Shown here piece by piece: positions 56,933 to 64,000 of a stretch of 64,000 bases of DNA. This stretch comes from Roridomyces roridus. Taxonomy: Eukaryota > Basidiomycota > Agaricomycetes > Agaricales > Mycenaceae. Below the pieces are notes generated by a model, which was given only the letters and a program-made list of their open reading frames with translations, was not told where the DNA came from and searched no databases. Within the stretch, counting starts at the first letter, position 1. The number at the start of each line of letters is the position of its first letter. The stretch lies in contig JARKIF010000035.1 in the NCBI GenBank assembly GCA_029378245.1, forward strand, positions 310,001-374,000, read 5' to 3'. The position numbers and the translations under genes were made by a program.

Positions 56933-59036
56933 TCGTCCGTCACGGACTCGGCTTGCGGTCCTTGCCTGTCGCTGAAAGCGAGGACGACCCGACTATGCTG
57001 CTCATTTTGTAAAATAAATAAAAGCAGCGAGAGAAGACCTTTTAAGAACGAGAGAGAGAGAGCAGCGCGAGAGTGGGGATGTTAAGCCATCGTCGAGAGA
57101 TGATCTAACATCGAGACGCTGGTGAAACAGCGAGACGCGAAAATTGAACCAAGGTCAGAGAGTGCGGCGAGCATCGAGAGCACCTAAGGAAGCTACGTTC
57201 GCGTACCTTCGGAACCCAGTACGTAGCTTAAATTGTTGACATGAAGCGTACCTAACAGGTCGTGTCTACACAGCGTCCGAGTCGGATCAACTACTACTAT
57301 TCCCGATTGGGAAGCTCTCCTTCCTTCGATACCACCACCACCGTCAACGCTCTGGCACCCCGCTGCCAATCCACGCTCACAGGCGCTATGCTCCTGCCTT
57401 GAGCAGTGAGCACGCCATCCTCGCTTCCCATGTACCCTTCGCCCGCTGAAAGATCTCTGTCGACCGCCTCTGTTCCTCCGTTCGGGCTACCTCTTGCCCG
57501 AAGCCTCTGTGATCCTGCCTCAACTCTTGGAAAATCTAGTGTTCCAGCCGACTGTGACGCTTTTGGCGTAGCACAACCATGACCCACGGTTCCGCCACCT
57601 CCCTTCCTACTACCTTCAGCGCCCTCACCCTGTCCCGGCTGTTTTCCACGCCGCCTCCGCATTCCTGCCTAAAAAAATGTCTGTAGGAAACGTTAGCATC
57701 GACTGAGTGCGACGCTTTGAAGAATTCGAACCATAGAGGCCGACCTGCGGCACCCCCGGCTCCAGCCTCCACCTCCGTTCCTCCTTGTACCCGCACCTCG
57801 TTCCGACCGCCTGGCACGCGCACGCGCATCCCTCCCTACCTTACAGTCTCCTCAAAAGGGTGTCACTACCCTCGAATGATTGCCCTGAGTGCGCTGCTAA
57901 CGCAGCACCGGTTTTCCGCACCGCAGCCGACCGTGGCGGGGATGGAGGGTGTGCTGCCTACACTTTGGGTATGAACACGTATGATTCCGTCCATACCCTC
58001 GAGCCCATCCTCCACGACCCCTTCGACGAGATTCACCTCCTCCCACCTCCTCCCACCCCCTCCCTCCCTGCGGCCTGCGACTCTCCTTCTCTAGTCGTGT
58101 CCTCGGGCTGGCATTGGGGTCGCAGTACCCGCGTCCTCACGATCGTCATGCCATCGTCGGCCGACTCCGTGATATCTGCGCAGTAGTGGGGCTTTGTCGT
58201 CTAGGTTGATGCACGGCTCACGGCTCACAGGTTACACTTCCCCTCCTCCCTGTCCCTCCTCACTGCTCCTTTCCCTCGACCTTCGTTTTCTCAATGCATT
58301 CTTCCGTGGGTCGGCGCTGGTATCATTCCATTTGCGCATTTTCGGCGATCGGCCGTCGTTCGTTACTGCTTACGCAGCAACAGGGTCCAACCCTGGTAGG
58401 AGAGAGAGTAAAGGAGTGCGCGGAGCGTGCAAAGGATGGAGTAGGACAAAGAGGGCATGACGGCTGGCCCGGGCTGGGCTCGGTTGCAAGACTATATCAT
58501 GTTTGATTAAATTGTCAATACAGCTTGTTTGAGGCCGAAGAAATTAAACCAAGAGTCGGAGGAAGTGTACAAGAGCTTCAAACACTGTTCATAACAGTGC
58601 TGAACATTCCTGAGTCAAGGGAAACTAATCGCGCAACATCCCACAAGTAAGTTGTAAACTGAGTACAATACCTATAAGGAAGTACCCTGCCTTTCGAACG
58701 AAATCATGTTCACGGATTAATTCACTCGGAAAAAATGGGGCAAAAATCAATTCGGGTGCGGCAGACCTACAGGACAAAAAACCGACTTTCAAAATAGTGA
58801 ATCCCCCGTGAAATGCCTACTAGAGAAAAATCAAAGTGGGGAACGATCTTTATTCGACACCCGATTGGCTCCCCGGAAATTACTCAATATGGGCGCCGAG
58901 GTGACGGAGGTGTAGGAAACGGCCGAGGTTCGTGAAGTATTTTCAATTTATTTATGCTAGACAAGACAGTATCACTCAATATTCTGATCCTGGATGAGGA
59001 GATCGAGAAGGGTGTAATATTCAGGATGCGGAGGTG
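55931..59036. repeat. Right arm of near-identical 3.1 kb inverted repeat
   Basis: Mirror of 36130-39235. The outer edge at 59036 joins sequence unrelated to that outside the left arm. The inner edge at 55931 falls inside MYND copy d, where homology goes on but identity falls. Confidence 0.9.
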
Positions 59037-60116
59037 CCGTAGGTGTACAAACCAATGATAGAAAGGGCCGTCAGACGGCCTACCACAGGGCTCGACTCCC
59101 GTCAGACAGTGTATACCCGCTGCCAACATTCCACAGCGTACCCGTTCCCATACCCCCACCTCCTTTACCTCCCGGGCCCTCCACCTCTCTCACCTCCGGT
59201 CTCCACCTCCCTCACCTCAGGCCCTCCTCGCCCTCCTCTCTCGCATCTACGCGAGTGCGATGATGAGCACCGCATGCTGCATGAAGCCGGGAAGTTGCGC
59301 GCGAATATGCTGTTTGCATAGGCAGTACGGTCACATTGTCTGTGGGGAGGAGGCTGGGGCGGGGAGTCGGGACGTAGAGGCCGAGTTTGGGGCGGGAGTT
59401 CGTCGTTTGCGTTGCAGCGAGTGGGAGGATCATAGCACGTGAATGTAGGTGCCAGCGTGGAGGATCTCTGAGGCCGCGGGCAGGGAGTGGACACTGGAGG
59501 TGGAGGTGGAGGTAGGAGGTGGATTGAGAAATCGCCCCGTGTGATGTCCGTGGCGGGGGCGGTAGATCCATCGGGGGCAGTGAGATGGCGAGCGTGGGTG
59601 GAGGGCGCGGTAGAGCCCGGTAGAGCGCAACCAGCAAGCACCGTAGCCGTGAGCGAAGGTCTCATTCCCAGTGCTACTCGGCTCCTTCCGTGCAAGTTAC
59701 TGGCTGTACGCGGTGTGTTTCGCAGTCGTATTGAAGAGAAGCACCGCGTTGCGGGGCACTGCAAGGGTACAAGGGTACCAGCGCGAGCGGCGGATTTGTA
59801 GGAGGCGACGAAGGCGGCTGCAGTCAACTAGAGGTGCCCTGTGCTGCTCCCAATTTAAAGAAAGGCCGAGAGCGGGGGATTACGAGGCATCGAGGCATTG
59901 GTTAGCGGCGGTGGGCCCGAGCGTCGAGGACGGTGGTGGTGTCGTGGGACGGTGGGAGGAGGAGCTTCCCAATTGGGAATAGCTTGATCCGCCGCTGTGT
60001 AGACGCGGCCTGTTAGGCTTCCTTCATGTCAACGTTTTAAGGTACCTACCGGGTTCTGAAGGTACGCGAACGGTGCTTCCTTAGGTGATCGAGAGACCTT
60101 CCTAAGGGGCTCGAAA
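59037..60116. other. Right-side unique sequence outside the repeat arm
   Basis: GC-rich, no gene recognised. 59940-60085 resembles 37845-37990 (GAGCTTCCCAAT-GGGAATAG, then TAGACGCGGCCTGTTAGG), so part of the repeat block also lies outside the near-identical arm. Confidence 0.4.
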
Positions 60117-61467
60117 GTCGTCCGTCACGGTGGGCGGGGCCATGGCGGACGCGTCGGTCGTCGCGTCGGTCTTCAATCAAAGGGAGGATCAAAGGATCAC
60201 CGGGCCGAAGCCGTTACGTACCTTCCCGTCACGCTTACGTCACCCCTCGAGCTCTTCTTCGTTCCCTCACCACGGCTTCCGTGCGGCCGTCGGCGTCCAA
60301 CAACGACCCCTTCACGACTCTGAGTCTGGGATGCTCCTTTAAAACTCGGTGACTTGAGGCCGCCACGCGCCGTACGCAACGTTAACAAACGGCAGTGGTC
60401 TTCGGTCATTGACTCCTTTTGTGACCTTCCACCCGATCTCTGGCACTCTGCCTCATATCCTCTGCTAGCAAGTCGTTCCAAGGAAATCACATACATGATG
60501 ATTGCAAGATGGCGGAGCATTCTGAGCACGGAAGGGATAATGGTAGGGCTGAGCGGACTCGGACGCGAGGAGCATGGCTCCAGCTCGGTACGTGCCTGAA
60601 ATATTTCTACCTGGTCCGTTCAGGGTATCTCTGGGAAGCGAATCCATTGTGAGATCATTGCCGGAAAGACAGCCCAAATAACATCGGAAAATGGAGAGGG
60701 TCCTGGTCAAGTCCTGGTCCAACTCGGAGAACGGTGAGTCTTCCCAGAGTATCAGGTGCTCAATATTCACTAACTTGTGTTTTCAAGAAGACTCAAGCCC
60801 ACTCACAGATAAATGGACGGCAGACAATATTCCGCGCCTGAACAAGCAGTGGTCCTTCATTGGGAATCATTCCTGACGGATGACAGGGAGCCGCGTAACT
60901 GCGGAGGTCAACGGTACGTGTGCCTCCAGCTCTGTCAAGTCGTGAAGTCCTGAATCTTTACTGATTAATATGTCGCTAGCACCATCCTCCCTTCAATATT
61001 ATTCTGGTGAGACTGCAGGGTCGCCGGGATCGGAGAACGAAAAAAACATGTATCCATTTTCCGACCAAACCATGGCCCCTCACCGCGTTTGCAATTGGAA
61101 ATCTTGCTTTTCTGAGATCTAGAGGCAAACCATGTTAGTACACCCTAATTCTTCAAGTTCAATAAACTGGCATTGGGCAGGCCAGGTGCCGATCCGGCGG
61201 CGCGTTCTTGTTCAACTTCTTGAGCGCGGGCGTGAGGTCACGGTGGTGTCACTGCAGGGACAGTGTGTAGCTTGTGTGAACAACGGATCGCAGTGCGCCT
61301 AGAACGGTCTCTGGGGAAGAGAGGAAAGAGAGGAAGAAGACAATGTCGCACGTGAAGGCACGTGATGGAATCGGCACAGTGATCCTTTGATCATCGGCTT
61401 GATCGACGACCGACGCGACGACCGACGCGTCCGCCACAGCACCGCCCACCGTGACGGATGACTGTCG
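60117..61467. mobile_element. Long-TIR element with CGTCACGG ends
   Basis: The left side (60117-60205) and the inverse of the right side (61376-61467) share CGTCCGTCACGGTGGGCGG (one base differs), GGCGGACGCGTCGGTCGTCG and GATCAAAGGATCAC. The same end motif, CTCGTCCGTCACGGACTCGG in inverse, abuts MYND copies c and d, so this family may have caused those breaks. Exact ends and TSD not resolved. No transposase seen. Confidence 0.6.
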
Positions 61468-61726
61468 GGCCCCTTCCGAAGCTCTCTCGATGTTCGCCGC
61501 AGTCTCTCGTCGTAGTTCAATTTCGGCGTCTCGCTGTTTCAGCAGCGTCTCGATGTTGGATTTTCTCTCGATGATCGCGCGATATCCATCGAATCTCCCA
61601 CTGATTCTTTCTCTCGCTCTCAAGACGTCGTCTCTCATATCTCGCTGTTATTGGCACCTGCACGATGTATGTCCCTGGCTCATCTCTCGCCGGTTTTATT
61701 TATTTTCCAAAGTGAGCAGCATACCC
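61468..61726 (-). pseudogene. Coiled-coil coding relic
   Basis: The minus strand encodes RDAEIELRRETAANIERASE preceded by ERKSNIETLLKQ, a typical heptad-like charged helix. A related but broken version lies at 37985-38070. It is joined on one side to MYND copy e through TATGCTGCTCA-TTTG sequence also found near copy c. The source gene is not identified. Confidence 0.45.
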
Positions 61727-62605
61727 GACAAGCTCCGCGGGGCAATTGCTGCAGGTGTACAGCGCGAGACTCAGCGGCGCCGACATTCACTCATGCCAAC
61801 GATCTTCTTGGAACTGTTCAGCGGTGTCGATGAAGACCATGAGACGGTGGAGGTGGTCGAGAGGGCTCCGGCTGTGCTCTACGACTGTACGGATGAAAAT
61901 CTTCAACCAACTCGGCGAAGCTGTCGATGGACCCTGCGGCGGCAATCTTCTCTTCTAGGCGCTCGAGACGAGAGGGCACGTCGCATTCGACAAGAAATCG
62001 GCTCAGCTCGTCGAGCATGAGAGAACGCTCGTGTGCGTTGTCGAGTTGAGCCAGGAATGTCCAGGACTTCGTGAGACAGGCCCAGAACCCGGGCGAGGCG
62101 GACATGAGCGCGTATTTCCCCGGGTGATCGCGCAACACTCCGACGAAAAGCGTCAACTCCACAGAAAACAGCCTCTCTAGATCATCCCTTTGTGGGGCAC
62201 CATTAAAATGATGTATCTGTATGAACTCGATCCACGGCCACACGCGTGGCCACAAAGACAGCCCGATTTCACCCTGCGGTCGTAGATGGAACATTGCCTG
62301 CAAAGCTATGTGAGCGCAGATGTAGTCTTCTAGGCTTGTGTCGTCTGCATCTTCAAGGGGCCCGGGGATGCGAGTTGGTCAAGAACGAGGAAGAAGACGG
62401 CCAGAAATGCCAGCCGCTGAGAGTTGGAGAGTGTCGATGTGTCCATGAGCCTCCGGGCGTGTTGTACCTGAGCCGCAGTGCGAGCGAGAGGCCACACGCT
62501 TCACGCAATCAGATGGTTGGTCGACGAATGAGGCTCAGGCCACTACTTGCAGACAGGCCTTACCCGGATGAATAACGGAAGCCGGTCCAGGTTGCGAGCG
62601 TGTAG
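61727..62605 (-). pseudogene. MYND-finger protein, copy e, N-terminal part
   Basis: The ATG is followed by a lost C (copy b ATGCACCCCGAT, here ATGCACCCGAT), so the frame breaks at codon three before DLHARNLDRLPLFIR. Further on: MFHLRPQGEIGLSLWPRVWP, PGFWACLTKSWTFLAQL, LMLDELSRFLVECDVPSRLE and GSIDSFAELVEDF, with another slip after EDF. It ends at 61727 in NCPAELVG, the same part of the family where copies a, c and d are broken. No C-terminal half adjoins. Confidence 0.75.
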
Positions 62606-62696
62606 ATCGGGTGCATCTGGAATGAAGGCGGAGGTTGCTAGGGAGATGGAAGGAAGGAAGTGGAGAGTAGTCAAGACGAAGAGTGGTGGTCGGGTC

Positions 62697-63146
62697 AAGA
62701 GGTACGCCCGATTCAGATCGGGCACACCATCAACAGCACGTGCCATCGACTGCGCCATTTGGGACTCAGCCACTTTCCATAGCATTTGGGTCGGGAAATG
62801 GTACATGTAGGTACTGAATTGTAAAATACAACTTCCCAATCCATCTCTATGGATTGATTTTGACACTGAGGCCATGGAAAATATGAGATTTGTGGAATGA
62901 GCTCATCATGGGAAAATAGATGTCAATGCCCATCAAGACTTGGCCACTTCACTGCTGGCCTTCCTCTGAGCTACGGGAAAATGCCCAGTGCATAGAAAAT
63001 TGCATTGAGAACTCTTTTTAACATGGTATATCTAGTATATGCACCCTGCATTCATAGAATCCTGTGAGGCTGGTCGAGTCCCAAATGGGGCAGTCGATGG
63101 CACGTGCTGTTGATGGTGTGCCCGATCTGAATCGGGCGTACCTCTT
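62697..63146. mobile_element. MITE with ~70 bp TIRs in the MYND/pRiA4b promoter
   Basis: A 450 bp element with nearly perfect ~70 bp inverted repeats starting AAGAGGTACGCCCGATTCAG, including CACGTGCCATCGACTGC and CCATTTGGGACTC. GGTCGGGTC occurs on both sides (62688-62696 and 63148-63156, one base offset), consistent with a 9-bp duplication. It lies between copy e and the pRiA4b pseudogene and explains why their spacing is ~415 bp longer than in the left pair. Confidence 0.85.
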
Positions 63147-63268
63147 GGGTCGGGTCCAGGGTTCCAGGGTGGCAGAGATGGATATCATCCATGAAGAGGC
63201 GGATCAATGATTCTCCACTGCGTGAGTGATCCGTGACGGTGTTACACCTCTCTTTGCTCTGTGCCACC

Positions 63269-63777
63269 ATGTCCGACATCAACGACGCGCGATCCCAGGC
63301 GTCGATTTTACGTCAAAAGGGCCTTTCGCATACGTCAAGCTCGCTCCTGGCGACGATGGAGCCGATCTACTCGCTGTCTTCTTCGGTCGTAGGTACTGCA
63401 TGCCTTTGTCTGCCCGCCCGACGCATCATCTGACTTGCCACCGTCCGGACCCCGACATATACGTGAAGAACGTTGGCTTGAATGGGAGTATTTGATCCTG
63501 GGGCTTGTATCCCGTGCGCTGCAGAGCCGATCGTCTCACGCGCTTTTCATCATTCATCCGGTATGTCCCTACGGGTCAACGAGGTGCGGGATTCGAGGAT
63601 GTTCCGTATGGCATCATGAGGAGTGCGCCGTCCTCGACCTTTGTTTTATTCGCTCACCGACAAAGACGCCGTACAGATAGATGCATACACAAAATGCATG
63701 ATCTACGGGCCACTGAACAAATCGACCAAACTCCTGCGCCCGGAGGACCAGTTTCTGAACGCCGTCGTGGCTCGGCA
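63269..63777 (+). pseudogene. pRiA4b/MYND gene, broken right copy
   Basis: Mirror of the gene at 34249. MSDINDA is followed by a small deletion that shifts frame; the other frame continues IPGVDFTSKGPFAYVKLAPG and DDGADLLAVFFGR, then NVGLNGSI with a TGA soon after, GYVPTGQRGAGFEDVPYGIM, and KLLRPEDQFLNAVVARQ. Homology ends at about 63777. The pRiA4b core and MYND finger are missing. Confidence 0.8.
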
Positions 63778-64000
63778 GGTAGATCCTGTAAGACTTTGAC
63801 ATATTGCAAGAGGATAGGATGTGTATGAAGGCTGCGTCCATCGTCTTTCAAAATTACTGACCAGCCAAGGCCTGGTTCGAATCCAGGGCATGGCATGACA
63901 ATTCACGCACATGTTTTTATGCCTTGTCGGATATGATGAAATAGCAGCTTCCAATGCAACAAGGCCGTCTCCTTCACGTCCCTGGTCCTCAGCTGCCTCT
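63778..64000. other. Right window edge, no gene seen
   Basis: No similarity to the pRiA4b/MYND gene and no recognisable frame. Confidence 0.3.

Noticed and set aside
60197..60529. 110-codon minus-strand frame
   Set aside because: It overlaps TIR sequence of the 60.1 kb element and has no recognisable domain.
1..64000. CRISPR array, rRNA or operon-like structures
   Set aside because: No regularly spaced repeats or rRNA signatures; gene structure is eukaryotic throughout.

Overview
The window is nuclear DNA of a filamentous basidiomycete, most probably an Agaricomycete. The evidence is dense ~45-65 nt GT-AG introns, class I hydrophobins, a Zn2Cys6 regulator, MYND-finger proteins, a PIN/XPG-like nuclease, a Crypton/Ndc10-type recombinase with a GCR1_C domain, and many short DNA transposons. 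A mushroom-forming agaric of Mycena-like type would fit, but that is inference from which families are expanded. I found no bacterial features, CRISPR or rRNA.

Layout. 1-3.1 kb: a broken MYND-finger gene (copy a) split by inserted DNA. 3.5-8.7 kb: a transposon graveyard (hAT-like MITE, ~3 kb hAT-like element, solo LTR, long-TIR element), the last sitting inside a hydrophobin pseudogene with a Ser/Thr-rich N-terminus (8.1-9.7 kb). 10.9-14.0 kb: a seven-exon Crypton-type tyrosine recombinase that looks complete. 15.7-18.6 kb: a GEN1/FEN-like nuclease (frameshifted) and a convergent gene of unknown function. 19.8-20.3 kb: a canonical eight-cysteine hydrophobin. 20.8-29.2 kb: two ~1.5 kb elements with CAACTT-rich inverted arms, an MSS51-like 3' fragment cut by another TIR element, and a UDP-glycosyltransferase. 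29.8 kb: tRNA-Ala(CGC) with an intron. 30.2-31.6 kb: a BioF/AONS-like PLP enzyme with an in-frame stop. 32.4-34.2 kb: a pRiA4b-ORF3 + MYND fusion gene.

The right half (about 32.4-63.8 kb) is an imperfect inverted duplication. The same gene order appears twice in opposite orientation: pRiA4b/MYND gene, MYND-finger gene, repeat block, six-cysteine hydrophobin, flanking non-coding block. A ~10 kb spacer (44.4-54.1 kb) lies between the halves. It holds a Zn2Cys6 regulator, a sugar transporter and a third six-cysteine hydrophobin. Part of the arms (36130-39235 versus 55931-59036) is nearly identical and gap-free, while adjacent homologous sequence is clearly diverged. A 2.2 kb CTCGAG-rich foldback element with a target-site duplication sits only in the left arm. 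Most duplicated genes are broken; the best-preserved members are the left pRiA4b/MYND gene, the right hydrophobin (55169-55597) and the spacer genes.

I see no single biosynthetic cluster. The window reads as a rearranged accessory region in which hydrophobins, MYND-finger proteins and selfish elements are duplicated and eroded. Exon boundaries were read by eye from splice motifs and reading-frame continuity.
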